From Tubulanus polymorphus (lineage: Eukaryota; Nemertea; Palaeonemertea; Tubulaniformes; Tubulanidae): 64,000 nt of DNA. The stretch's first letter is position 1. The number at the start of each line of letters is the position of its first letter. The DNA is taken from assembly GCF_964204645.1 (NCBI RefSeq), contig NC_134025.1, positions 6,267,001 to 6,331,000 of the forward strand, written 5' to 3'. Below, piece after piece: positions 29,156-44,051 of the stretch. The notes below the pieces were generated by a model. The model was not told where the DNA came from and did not search any database. It was given only the letters and a program-made list of their open reading frames with translations. Both the position numbers and the translations under genes were made by a program.

Positions 29156-31243
29156 GTCTGATCAGTGGTTGTTGCTTATGTAGCTTCTACATCAGTCACT
29201 GGATGTTGACTGCAGCGAACAGCATCCTTCTCGTGCGTTATCCGCTCATGGTTGGATTATTTTTGGATTAGGATAAAGGTAGAAAAGTACTTTTCATTAA
29301 GTAAGTCAGCTTTATGTCAACCGCATTTTTTCACGGTTTGATTATGCTACAATGACAATAAGCACTTGTTTTCGTAATGGAGAGTAACATTCACAGGGTT
29401 TCAAGTGCACTCGTTATTAAAATGTTAATACTGAAGCAGTTGTTTTGTGGTTTCAAGCTTTTTAAAGTAATGTGGTAACAATGAGTTGACATTGGAAATA
29501 TGAAAAGATTTTCGGGGTCGTCCTGAACCTATTCATGATTATTTATCAAAATTTGTGTATGGAAAATTTTCAGATCATTTTTTGGTCCTCATTTAAGCTA
29601 TGAAGATTTGGGAAATTTAGGGATATTTAACAAGAGCCTGGTCTGTGAACCCTTGTTCTAATCATAGCTATGTAATCAACTTGGTAGTTATCCTGATTTG
29701 GACTTGTAAGACATCATCAGTGAAGCATGTTTGATTTATTAGCCAGTGTCCAGTCATCAAGTAATCGCGGCATTAGATTATCTACCATAGACTACAATTA
29801 ATATTGAACTGTCTCCTAAATTCCAGAGCTATATTCAGTAATTGGTGCCATTGTATATCTTCCCTTCAAAACATCGAAGAATGATGAAAACTGTTCTAAT
29901 TCTATAATAAAAGTTCTCAAATTTTCTATCAATATTGATAGATCTTCTATTTCAGCTTTTCAGTCATATCTATATTTTCTCATTCCGTACATGAAAGTCA
30001 CTCTGATAGGAATAGACAGCCTCATATCAATGAAGCATCACAGAAAGTGAGATTGAAATAATTTGAAACGAAAGCGTTCAATACGTATCTAGAAAGTGAA
30101 TCAATTTATTTACTAAAACACTGTACGATTCGTTTGAAGTTGGTCATTTCAACGAGAAGCTATACTTAGCTACCCGGTAATCGATATAAACCCGAACATC
30201 AAAAGAAGGGCGTGCCTGTCCTGTGTGAAGGTTTCTTGCGTTAAACAAACGTCGCATGAATTCTACGAATTATGTCTGAAGATATATATATATATCTACA
30301 TCTTCCGTCGTCTAGATCTAGACTAACGTTTCGCTTTTGTCTGAGTTCATCTGACTGAGAGATCTATCCGTGGTGGTGTATTGTTTGGTGTTTGAGTGTC
30401 CGAATCGTCACATACGCGGATGTTGTGCGTCTGTATCAGTTAAAACTTCACCTGATTGTTTTCTGTTGCGAATCGATGACTCTTTACCAATCCACACATG
30501 CATAGACATACGTGTGTTCTTATCCCCCTCCACGTTGCCAGTCATGCATACTAATTCGGCCGGTAAAAATCGGAATCAATTCACCGAATTGGTTTTTACA
30601 TCGCGACCGTCGCACGATGTGGTTTTAAAGCAAGTCGTTAGACACACAAATGCCGGCTATTACTGCTGTTATCTGCGTTGCTCGACGATCCAACAACCCC
30701 CCCCCCCGCTTAAAAAAATTTGACGCGCATTAGTGTAACTGATTTATGCCGTGAATTCGATATCGGTGTGAATGAAATTCGATTATAGGCGAGACTTGTT
30801 TCTCGATGGCGAGTGAGTTTTACCTTCGTCACTAACATCGATGCGTATGTAAACAATTACTCTTCTTATTCGGAACGTACATTCGTCTTTTCCCTCTAGT
30901 CTTTCATGAATTGCGATTTCCCTAGTGACTTGAATGCTATTTCTTAGAATTGTTCTCTGAAAAAAATGGTTTCGGAATAGAGTTTCCGTAATATTTTTGA
31001 AGTAACACGTGAAGAGCTTGCTGTAGGCATAGTGATCAATGCAAAAAAAAATTAACATTATGCAAAGCTGTGTCGCCCTTTGACTATTAAGTATCTTATT
31101 TTACTGTTGAATATATTTTAGGCACGAAAATCACGCAATCCTCCGACTGTTTTGTCCATTGGAAAGACGAAGAGAAAAACTGTGAGTGGGGTCTGAACTT
31201 TACTACACCGATTGATGCTCGTAGGTTCATTGATTGTTGCGAG
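16193..31243 (+). CDS. sif: GEF exons 1-3: acylated N-terminus and WH1 domain
   Basis: Exon 1 (16193-16284, acceptor at 16170, 22 nt of 5' UTR) codes [10 protein letters not shown]..., with Gly2 and Cys6 placed for N-myristoylation and palmitoylation. It ends in phase 2. Exon 2 (20183-20364) continues with LWAEVFQV and carries motifs [10 protein letters not shown] and RLVQPG. Exon 3 (31122-31243) carries [10 protein letters not shown] and WGLNF, ending IDCCE. The segment corresponds to the WH1/EVH1 domain of Still life, a fold that usually binds Pro-rich peptides. The introns are long (3.9 and 10.8 kb); the second holds the alternative first exon at 22401. Confidence 0.9.
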
Positions 31244-34200
31244 GTAAGTAATTCATTCCAACACCTTTAAAACTTGTTTGAACAGTCTTCTAGTTTTATA
31301 CGAGATACCCCAGTTCTCCGGGATGAAGGGATCCTGAATTTTAAGTTTTACCCCTACACCCTCTATAAAGTGGTAGCACATGTGGAACTGAGGATTCAAC
31401 TTGGTACTGTTGAATTAATAATATGCATACAAATAGCTGAATTATTCAAATATATCTAACTTGAAATATAAGCCATTAATGCAGCTTTTGTGATGACAGT
31501 ATTGACAATTATATGCCTCTTTTTAATGTGGTGAAAGTGATTATGGATATATGAATAACCAGTGTGTGCCATTATTGTAATACGGGCTCTGGTTTCTTGG
31601 CATCGTTGCTTATCAGGATTGAAAATACTAAAGCATTAACCATATGTTCAAGCTTGGCGACGACAATATGATGCAAAATTTCATAACTTGTATGTGTTTC
31701 TCATTTAACCAGAAATCGCGAGAAGTGATCAAATCTTTTTTTAAGGTATAAAGAAGCCGGGCTATAATACTATTACAGCCTTGCTTATCGCTGGATTTAG
31801 ATCTGTTGCCTGCAAGGGCCTTTCTATAATGCCCTGCTGGGCCTTGGCTTATGCTTCATATTATCGCTAGATGTAATATAATCATAAATACATATATTGA
31901 TACTTGAAATATTAAAGAATCCATTGAAATGCTATGATTTCAATCAAGAGTTAATCGCACTACTGGTATATACTTGCTTATTCTGTTTTTATTTCAAATT
32001 AACCACTAATGCCCTCTAATGAGTTGATGATTTATTGCAAATTTGACACACGTATGTAGTTGCACTTACTCCAACTGGTCAAATGGTCAGCACCTAGCTC
32101 ACCACATCCAGTTATTAAAATAGTGATAATAAGAATGAGGTGATAATAAGAATGACGTAAACTATTTACATCCTGTCTCTCTGGCATTAGTTCAAATTGA
32201 AAAACTATTGATAAAAGTTGCATAATTTGTCCAAGTGACCACGTAGGTCACTGCAGCAATAAGAAAGAATCTTAGGATAATGAGTGAAATGTCAGGTAGG
32301 TTTATCTAAGCTGAAAAATTAGCTAGTCTCCTTTGTTGATTCCTGGTAATAGCGTGGTCCTTTATTCCATACGCTATGGAGACAAATGTTAAATGTGTAA
32401 AGCTCGTTATATTATCTTTTCTCTAACAGACATCAGCTCAAACACATCGTGTGGCTCGTAAAGCTACATCTTCTACATCATTACGATTGAGCCCGCCAAA
32501 GGTTCGCTTTATATGTGTGTTATATGTATGTGCATGTTAGAAGAAAGATGTGAGATCTGGGACGAGATTTTTGAATAGGGGTTAAATCCTTAACCTATTA
32601 TCTAACTAAACATAAATATAATGTTTCTCGGGGTAGTACCTTCGTCCATAAAACCGGCCCAGGACCCAGTGGGCTGATTTTATAGGCAGGAAAGGTTATC
32701 ACCAGGGATAATTTCTATATCGATTTTACTGCAGTACTCGTTGGATTGCTGCTATGTTAACCCCTAGGATTTAACCCTGTTTAATATCCAGTGTGTGAAT
32801 ACCATCTTTGCTTTTTGGAATCACTCTTTCTCAAAGCCTGGATCTACCTCTTCGGTTTACCTATCTTCGTTTTTGAACGCCAAGCTTAAGCACGATATTT
32901 TTTTAGAGAAATAGTATATGTATAGATTTTTGTAGTCATCCAACTCCTACATTTTCTCATTTTTCTTTATTTGCCCTCTGATTTTACATACGATTTTATG
33001 TTTCGCTGTCATACATCTTTATTGCTTCCTCTGGTATAGGCTAGAAAAGCTCTTTGAACAAATAATATATGTGATACATTGAGAGATGTGATAACAACAA
33101 ATTTATTTGCATAGAACTTTTCATGAATACCTCCGGGTGTATGTAATCTTTGTTGAAATGAAATGGAAAAATGTTCACAAACTGCTTTCCAGCCAGAAGC
33201 ATCTATCTGAACACCTGTTCGATGTAACCCGAAGAAAGGCAATTTATAAAACTGGCAGAGCTTGAAGACCTTTTGCATAAGATGAAGAAAGATGGATGAT
33301 TACCTGGGGAATGATCCGCATATAATTTTCTAGTCTCATTGTCACCAATGGCCAATTGTATCCTGTTGTTGAGACGATCAGTTCAAATTACTGTCATTTC
33401 TTACTCCACTCACTGCGACTAGGTTAACATTTCACTTTCTTAACCCTTGACACACAGACATCGTTATTTCGATAATCCATGATACCACATACATTCACCA
33501 CAATGATAATTCATTAAAAATATTTCAAAGACAATTTTTAACATTCATTCATTCATGCATTCATTTGTTCTAGAAACTTAACTTATCTTAGAAGTACTGT
33601 TATGTTATCTGGCACTAATCTTCGATATCTAATGGATTCACAGGTTCTGAATATTTCATGAGTAAGGAAACATAATTCATCAATGACTTCAAGATCCATT
33701 ACATGAAAATGTCTGGTGTTTTACAATGATGTTTTATTGCTTCAAACATCTCCCATCTTCTATTGAATAGGCCTATTATTATCGGTGTTGTGTGAATTAG
33801 ATGTAGAAAGATGTTTCACCCACTGTCTTAAAAAATCCCATTAAGAAATTGAGTAACGATATTTATCTCGATTTTATGAAACATTACCAAGTTTGATAGA
33901 TGTAAGGCTATCGAAAATGAAGAGATCAGTTAAGCTTGGACCCTGGTCAACAGTTCTCAGTTAAGTTTGGCTCAAGATTAAAATGAGTTCACCTCCAATG
34001 TTTTAACCTCGAGTCAAATTATAACTGATAAATGTAGAACTGGCTCATGTTTTTAGTTTACTCGTCCTTATGTTTTATCGTAGCCTAGTAAAGATCGATT
34101 TATCTCTTAATTGTTCTCTTTTTTAAAATTATGTTTCACTTGATGGAATTCTAAAATCGTACATTGTATTTTTTCCTTCCAGAAATTACGCGCTAAGAAA

Positions 34201-37200
34201 GCGATATCGGCGCCGAATTCTCCGGCTGTCCTTCCTCGGCGAACTGTCTCCTCTCCTGATGATCTAGCCACGACGTCAACGTTTATACCGATAGATGGTT
34301 CGTGTACGACCCCTCGTCAAGTCAGAAAGTCAGTAGGCAGTTACGGTTATGCCTCTGCTAGCCCGCATCCGCCTCCACCATCTTCAGGAAATGTCGTCGA
34401 TAGCATCGCGACAATACCCCGTAACCGGCAGAGACAGATCGCCGATGCCCATAGTGGATTCGGAGATGTGAACAAAGGACCAAGTCCATCTGGTAATAAG
34501 CCTCCATTTGAAAATGTTAACTCTTCCGCATTGCCAAGACGATCTCCGCAAGATTTGTGTACATTACGCTCACAATATGGCCGCCAGAATAGTGACCCTG
34601 TACGTATGGTGCACAGTGTACATAATCCATGTACTCATACCTTACCTATAAAATCTATTCTAAAGGTAAAACACGATAGTTTACCGCGACAGCCAGCTTC
34701 GTTTGATAGTTCTAACATTAGTAATTATTCCAGTGATAGTGCAAAATCAAAAGGTCGAAAACTTCCTGAGCCAATAGCGATTCCCTCTCGGGATAACACT
34801 AGTACTACAGCTGGAACTGGACTCAATAAATATTCCAGTATTATCGTTGGCAATTTTGGCCAGACTAATAGTGAATCTTCAAAAGACCAAACGGATTTAT
34901 TGCCAGTGTCGCCACCTGCTGCATCTCATTCATCGGAATCGCCCGAGTGGCCAGCACCCCCGGAACCCCTGTCTCCTTGCAGTCCAGAGACTCCATTATC
35001 AGGGTGTAATGCTACTTTTGATAGTGATACACTGAAGCGTATGCTTCAGTCATTACCGATATCTCCAAACGGTAATGGTGACGACTGTGCATATCACGAG
35101 TTTGAGGAAAAATACGAATTACATTCGCCAGTAACGCAAAGTCAACCGGTGTCGCCAACTGCTCAAACACCCCCTAGTAAGTTTGAAGATAAAGGGTGCC
35201 GATTACATCGGACGCATAGCTTACACGAGAATCGGATTAGCCACAATAACGGTGATAGTACTTACAACAGTCCGTGTAGTTCGAATACAAACACAATGCA
35301 ATCTCAGCAAGGAATTAAATTGTTAAAGGCAAACGTCGAACAGGAGTTAAGATTGCGGAACGTATTAGCAAAGGATACGTGTAACAGTTACCCGGATAGC
35401 GGAATAAGTGGCATGACTAGTGGATCTGTTATGTCTGGAGATACCAGGAAATCTTCTACTCTTCCTCATGGTAAGTGATTATGGTAGTTCTGGTTACGCA
35501 TTCGAACAAGGGATTCAGACTTGATGACCTTATCATACAATGACAGTAAGAATCTTTACATCAGCCATCGAAAAATGTGGCTGTATAAGTTCCCTTTGAT
35601 ATAAGCCTTCCTGGACTTGCATAAAAGTCTTATCATTGTGTAGATCAGGGAGGTGCGAGTAGACTTTTTACTCCAGCTATCTATGATTTATTATGCAATC
35701 GTGGTAAGCTACCAGTAATTTAGTCAGATCCTCGATGTTGGATATTGCTATGAGGGATATTGCTATGAGACGACAGTAACCACGTGTATCTTACATTACA
35801 ACTAAAATGCCCAACAGCTCAACCAATCAGAAACATCGTCGGCACCTCATCTCCGGCAGGTTTAAAAATGAATACGTAACTACTCATCTCGTCACTACTA
35901 TACTAGACTGATAGATAGTGGCTCAGCCTGTCATGGAATATAGACTGATCAACTGATCAGTCTTATAACACTGCTTACCACACCAGCAATACCAAATCAG
36001 TGATAAATTACAAGCCCATTGTAAATAATGTCATCTTTCTTAATAAGATTCCATTCTATAATCACATAATGCCATCTGTAAAGCTTTTTTGATGATTCAA
36101 TAATCCTACATTGAGACAGATGATATCTTCATCAGACTAGATTTGTACTTGAACTTTTTCAGTTGAATGATGAAAGTAGATATTTATTCATGTTTGAAGA
36201 CTAAGAACAAATTCCAAGAATTACAATTCTAAGAATGACATTCAAAAATGTAGGGCACCTGCTAGAAAAAGAAATATGTTTTTCTCAATGAAAATCCTTT
36301 TGATTTACAGGATCATCATCATTAAGTACAGCTGGTAGCTCTAGCAGTGGCAGCAAACGACAAGGCCCAGACGCAAGTCCCGATATACGTCATGGATTTA
36401 CTTCATCTGAGGTACTATTAATCGTTGCCTGGCAACAGAAATATCATTAATTGTCAACGATGGCACATTGCTGCTCAATGACCTAGTAAAAATCGTATCG
36501 TTTTTATGATTACATTTTCGGGCCGATCAGTCGGAATCAAATTCTGGAGTGATGAATGTGAGATCGAATTTGTGGTAATCGATTAGAATGAATATGTGGT
36601 CCATATTCCTGAGAGAGAATAAAATGAATGTGAAAGAGTGAAAAGTGCGAAGTACAAAATGAAACGGTTTGGATTCCTGGAAAATCACATCCTAAAATTT
36701 TGATTAAAACTCATTTGATACCGGTTTTGATTAAAGGCGGCAAATGTTAAACAGAACATAAATTTTGGTTTAATTTATCGAGCAATCTCAATGTCCTTTA
36801 TGTTGTCCTTAGAAGCATATACTAAAATGAAATGTTTATTCGAAGTAGTGATCATGTCATGAATAGTTTCAGCAGCAAATGCACTATTTATGTTGCATCA
36901 GAATGCATGCCTACAAGTATTGTGGAGTATTATGAGACCTACATGAATCGGCTAATGATCAATAAATATGTAATCGAATTTAATTCCCCGATCATCCCCT
37001 GAGTGCACATTAATTATTCATATCTCGTTATCAGCGGTTATGACCAGCTCAAAGGAGGGAAGCGCAAAAAATATGTTATCGACCCTCCCTGGAAATGACT
37101 ATCAGACGAAGTGCTTAAGTAGTAAAGACGTCGTTACCAAGCGTTTGATTGTTGTATTTTGTAGATGTCAGAAGATAGCGATGATGAGGGTAGTGATAGT

Positions 37201-40200
37201 AGTATTCATACACAGGCGGAGGAAACTCAAAATATGATGGGTCGGCAGGGTGCTATACGAAAGGCTGGGTAAGAGCTCGCACATAGAATGTTTAACTTCT
37301 TCGCACTGGTTATTATTGAAAAAGCTTGTTTTGAATATTGATATCAGATTTAATCTTTAGCCTAATAAAGGCATGCTTAGCCTGACTAAACTGATCAAAC
37401 CAGTTGCTTTAACATCGAATTAGAGCGACTGCAAGTGAATATGCTGAAAATCACAATTGATGCGAATTGATCAAGAGATGTCACTATCTATCTGCTTTGC
37501 ATCATCAGTTAAACTAGGCATACGTTTACCGCATAGAAAATGAATGATCAACAATTTAGCTTTAGTTTCACTCGAAGGAAGTTTCTGATGTTTCTTGCAC
37601 TGGGTATAGCTATTTTTCAACATAAAAGATCCGTCCATTATCTACTACCGTACTTACTTATCATTCATGGTTCTAACGGTCATGATGCAGGTGTCATTCT
37701 CAATGGACCTCAATATTCCATGGATTATCCTTATTTGTCGATTAGCATCCAGCAACATGTGGGAGGACCATTAACGATGAGAGGGTTCTCTTTAATCTGA
37801 TAAGTAGACAATGATGCCGATGAGTCTGGACTGAAGTATCGCTGGGCTATGAATATTTTGTGCGGCGTGTATTGGAATGAATGATAGCAATATGCTACAG
37901 GGAAATCTGATGAGTTACTTTGAAATTCAGACAACTTTATGAGGAAATCATGATGGTTGATGATATGTCACACTTATTATGATATTAATCATTTAAAATG
38001 ATTACTCCGACCTCTGATATCCAAGGTTCACTAACTCTATTAAAACTGCACATAGAAGTAGAAAGGATAATACGTACTATAGTAGAAATACCCTTTACTT
38101 TCAAAGAGATTCCACATTCAAAATAAACCATTTTACAGTTGCTAACCGCCATTTTGTTAGGGTACTTTTGTCCCGTATTGTTGGGTCATTTTTTTCTATT
38201 TTTTAAAAACTATCCGTGATGCGTGTTGTATCATATTTCATCTGTCCATGGATGGATTTTGACAACTTCAGCAACATTCAAACCGCGTGAATTTTTAGTT
38301 TTCAGTTATGTAAAAATCATTTCTCAAATTTACAACAATGCGACATGAGAGCGATATAAAAATCGGTGGTCAGTTTTTGCCGTGCGCATAGAAATCAAGG
38401 GTACTGAACTTTGAAGTTCGTTATTTTCAGAAATAATTTTCTAAAAAATCCAAGCATTTCAAGAACTGTGCGCATAAATGCCCCCTTTCAGGTGAACTTT
38501 GAAATTTTAAGATATCTTGCCTAGTTTTTTTCCTATGGCACTTTAACTGCAGCGCGTGTATTGTCATTCCGAGATTCGGCGCTGTTTTCTTTGCGTGTAT
38601 TTCAGTATATGGGTGTTATTTTTTCATTTTTACTACACTTGTCTCTACGGAAAATGGTTTTAATTGTTGGTACGAGTATCAGGTTTTAATATTACGTCAT
38701 TTATGCAATATAATAGATCAAAGACATTAGAGATGTTGGAGTTTAAGGGATTTTTTTACCAGTTTTAGCAGCGAGACTGAACGGCATTTTGATCACGTAT
38801 TCGAAGTTGCGCGCGGGAAGAGAATATATGGGCCTATATTGAGATGGAAGAAGAAAAGAAATATAACACTCAAAATCGAGTATGATGACCATTTAAATCA
38901 GTAGTCTATCAATAAATTTACATAAAAATCTACTGAAATTAGATGGATTGAGAAGTGGTCAAAAAGCTGGACAAATGGGTTGGGGCAAATATTCAGCTAC
39001 TTTCTATGAATACTTTCTATTAAGTACACACAAGATTGATTAGATTGGGAAGAAAATATAGGAAAACGTTATCTTGCTTTGGTGGTGACATATCAAGTAT
39101 CAAGTCCTAATGTCAGACACAGGTGATAAAAAGTAAAAAGTGACATCTACCATCACAAAATCGCAAGAAGTGTGTGGATTGCATTTACAACAAAAGAGTG
39201 ATATTTTGGGTTTTCTTGGGTGCATGTACGTAAGCCTCTGCCTGCTGTAAAAGCGGCTACCAATACAGCCATTACGAACTAGCGCCGGAGAACGGAATAC
39301 AGTATTAATGACGTAATATTAAAACCTGATACTCGTACCAACAATTAAAACCATTTTCCGTAGAGACAAGTGTAGTAAAAATGAAAAAATAACACCCATA
39401 TACTGAAATACACGCAAAGAAAACAGCGCCGAATCTCGGAATGGCAATACACGCGCTGCAGTTAAAGTGCCATAGGAAAAAAACTAGGCAAGATATCTTA
39501 AAATTTCAAAGTTCACCTGAAAGGGGGCATTTATGCGCACAGTTCTTGAAATGCTTGGATTTTTTAGAAAATTATTTCTGAAAACAACGAACTTCAAAGT
39601 TCAGTACCCTTGATTTCTATGCGCGCGGCAAAAACTGACCACCGATTTTTATATCGCTCTCATGTCGCATTGTTGTAAATTTGAGAAATGATTTTTACAT
39701 AACTGAAAACTAAAAATTCACGCGGTTTGAATGTTGCTGAAGTTGTCAAAATCCATCCATGGACAGATGAAATATGATACAACACGCATCACGGATACTT
39801 TTAAAAAAATAGAAAAAAATGACCCAACAATACGGGACAAAAGTACCCTAACAAAATGGCGGCTAGCAACTGTAAAATGGTTTATTACAAAACAATACTT
39901 TAGTTTTAACAAGAGATGTAACTTATGAAATATTGATATGCTTGAGAGTTCATTTCTTAACTACAGGATCCAGTTGTGTGGAACTGGGTCCAGGCTTTTA
40001 AAGTATATCAACTCTACAACATCTGAGGTAATATTCATTTTTATTCATTATGTGTAGATGGTTGATAGTTAAGAATTGGCTGGTCCATAAAAAGCGAAAA
40101 CTAGAGTTAGCTCCTAAACGAACCTGGAAAAAATATTGGGTGTGTCTGAAGGGCACTGTTCTTCTGTTCTTTCTCTGCGATGATGAGGGTGAAGTGAACC

Positions 40201-43200
40201 AAGATGCAATACCACGGCATTTATTAGGTACTTTGCAATATTACACCATTTATGTTTTTGTTGTAGTCTGTATATGGTGTTTATAATGTACTTGTATGTT
40301 TTCTTCTTCTCAAGTCATCGAAGGTGGAATTGCTCAAGCTATACCCGAACACCCTAAAAGAGAGAACATATTTGCACTCAGCACTGCCTATGGCGATGCA
40401 TACTTGTTTCAGGTAGATTTTTTACATGATTTTCTTCCCATGGGCAAAAACATCTGCTCATTTCTAAACTATTTATTGAAAACCTATATACACTCTTCTC
40501 AATTTTATATTAGGCGCCATCACAAACCGAGTTGAATAACTGGATCGCATCAATTCATTCCGCATGTGCCTCGTCATATGCTCGACAGCACGGCAAAGAC
40601 AACACACTAAAATTACTCCGGTCTGAAATTCAAAAACTTGACACCAGTATCGATATGGTAAGGGATCTAATATCATGTTATGACTACATGGTATATTGTA
40701 GGGAATAGAGATGTAAATCTATCGATTATTCAGACCTGACATGTCTCACTTGTATAAACATCAATGTTTTCTTATTGATCTCTTCTTATCAATCAATCAA
40801 AATATTAACTGATTCTGAAGTTCTCTCTTATCGTGGTATGTACGTTGCCCAAAGCTAGCTTTATGAGTTCGTAGTGTGTTTACCGATACTTAAGGTTCTA
40901 TAAATTATAGGTTATGGTACGTCCATTTGTCACTTGTTTTTGCTCAGTCAGTGAGTTTTTGTGCCTTTATTTCTAGGATTGTAAAATGCGTAAAATGGCC
41001 GAGTTGCAGTTGACGGTTGTAACAGATCCAAAGTCTCGTCAGGCAATTATCAAGCAAATTTTACAATGGGAGGAAAATCTTGAGAAACTCTACATTGAAC
41101 AGTATCGACTTCGATGTTATATGTCATCATTACAAGGCTCTGAGTTACCCAATCCTAAGGTATCGGTCATTAGCATATATTTTAAAATCCAATAGATAGC
41201 TGAACACTTTCAGTACAGGGTATGGTTTTACAAAAACAACAGCTTTTGATTTTATTCCATAATTTCATGCGCATACTCTTTTCAGACATTATTATCAAAT
41301 GTTTCGAAGAATAGTAAAGTTGTATTAGGAAGACTAGGTGTATTCACTGTGACATCATTCCATGGATTAGTGTGTGCACGATCTCCGAACTCTGCCGTTC
41401 GACTATATCCTGGACCTCGGAGAAAAAACAGTAAAAATGGCAACAGTCTCCCCAAAACGGAGAGCAACACTAAATCAGGCAAAAAAGAGGATGGATCTTT
41501 ACAAAGACAAAGGTGAAATACATCAAAATACTCATCCCATTTTGACAAGATTGTTGAAAACGTTTATGTGCATTTAATGTGATGTGATTAACATAATATA
41601 TTAAGATACTGTAGGTTGTTACTTCATAGGTCGATAGATCAAGGTACGGTCGTAGATTTGACCAAGATAGAAACTACACAGATAGAACACAATGTCACTG
41701 GAGAACGTATCTTCATGCCAAATAAACAGGTCAGTCTACCTACAAGATTGCCCGTTTCTATACATGAGTTCCTGTCCTCCTCATGGCTTTGGTTTTTGTT
41801 TTGTAGCATACAACTGTGCCTGTCAATGATCGTATGATTGTTTCTGAGTTGGTTGAAATTTCTTGTAACAAGAAACGTTTGAATCCACGAGATCATTTCT
41901 TACGCATGAAGACTGTCGGGAAAGAAACGTGGTATATTCCTGATAGAAGTGCAAACATTAAAAGTCAGGTACAGTACAACTGTATGGATTAGGACCTAAA
42001 AGCAACAAAAGTTATAAATATGAAATTCAAGTTGTTTTTGAACATTTTCAGGAGTATGATTCTTTAGAAATCTATCAAAAGGTAGTCTTCCAAACTGAAT
42101 TAGTTCGGCCTCATTATGGTGCTGATTTCGGATTTCAAATTGAAGCTGAACTGGCTGAGGATTCAGATCGTGAAGATGAGTTACGTTTGTTTGTTACTGG
42201 TGTTAATAAAGGCAGTTTAGCGGAGAATAGAGGTTTGTATAGTCTGAACATGGTGATGACAGTTTTATACATGCTTTTTTTCGTATACAAAAAGAAACAT
42301 GAACGATTACTTGTTTTTCAGGCCTTCAAGGTGGTGATGAAATTCTAGTCATAAATGGTAAAGTGGTGGCCGATTTAGACATGGTATACATCGAGAGTTT
42401 GCTACAAGAGGGTGACAATATTCGAATAACAGTTCGATCATGTCGTTCAGAGCGTCCGTACGGTACGATAATGATGGAGCATGCAGATGTATACATAGAT
42501 AAGCTAGTGTGCCCCCCTCCACCGACTCAAACTCGCATTTCGGATAAAGCAATAGGGGATTTGATTGTACCTGCACCTCAATGGGGTAAATATACAACAT
42601 CACTGACCCATAGTCATTACTTAATCCCCCAACTAACCACATATATCTCCTCAACCTTGGCACACCTTATACTACTAGGCTAATGATGGCAATCTTTGCA
42701 CTGATTCATTTATTTGGTTTATCTAAATCTAATATCTACTCTCTCTCTTCTGATCAATTCAAACAATCTCATCACTTTGGAAATGCTAAAATTCTAGTTC
42801 TAACTCCACATGTAGAGAGTTGATAGCATCCCTTTGTAATCTTCAAGGAAAAACTGAGCAGTCTTCTATTCTATATTGAAAAGTCTGCATGAATCAAAAA
42901 AGAAGGTGATTTCGGGTCACATGCATATATCTTTACATCTAAAATGCTCTGCATGCTTCCAATCCGTATGTTGTTTATGTCTATGTAAGAATTCTTATAG
43001 TGATGAAGCATATTTGTATGAATATTTCAAAGTATATCTTAATTCAAAACGATGGCTGGCACTGGTTGTTGTGTTTCACCTTAGATATTGTATAAATGGT
43101 TCACACTTTGATACGTATATTCGAACCCATATTGTGTCTATCTATGTTAGGTCCTGATGAAACAGATTCTCCGCAGACACCGTCATCTCAATCAGACAGT

Positions 43201-43963
43201 CAAACATCACATGAACAAATTGGTACTTTAACGCAGGTCAGCATTTCAATTTGTGTTATATCTTTGTATCATAGCGTAACATTACATTTTGCGATTTCAC
43301 ATGTTTTTGCATATAGCCTGCTGAACAATTGACAGAGATCTGCCGAGCTACTAACCTTGCAAGCAGAGGACGCAGTCTTTCAGATGCTCAGAAATTACGC
43401 AAGGTTATCGTAGAATTGATCGAAACAGAAAGAGGTTATGTGAAGGTAAGTTTTTCAGTGTTAAGTTACCCTACAAATTAATTTTTCTTAGATTGAGATG
43501 AAATGTGATTAAATCTACTTGTAGGATTTGACTTGCCTAATAGAACGCTATCTTGAACCATTGAAAGCAGAAACTTTTCTTTCGCACGAAGAAATTGAAC
43601 AACTGTTTGGAAATATTCAAGAGATTGTTCAATTTCAACGATTGTTCCTTCAAAGTTTAGAAGAAGCAGTTGAACAGGAGCCCGAATTCCTAACAATAAC
43701 AGATACTCGGCAATTTCATGTAAGTTTATGTCATTATCGAGGTTAAGATAGGTCCATTTAGGAGAGTAGAGTTGCAAATTTTTATGGAAAATCTCTCAGG
43801 TTGAAATAACAATGGGACTTGTTGAGACATATGATCGAAAAATCTTAGCTTTGCTACTTCATGAATCTATAGGTATTAATAGTAATTGTACTCACTCTAC
43901 GCGGCACCTTCACCACTCACAATATTGTATTAGATAGATGTACATGTATGCGTATGCCTAATA

Positions 43964-44051
<88 letters not shown>

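Noticed and set aside
30370-30723. 117-aa open frame in GEF intron 2
   Set aside because: It ends in a poly-C/poly-A tract, has no known motif and no phase-matched splice sites.
39718-39928. Two overlapping open frames on both strands
   Set aside because: They lie in the right arm of the foldback element; the left arm contains the mirror sequence.
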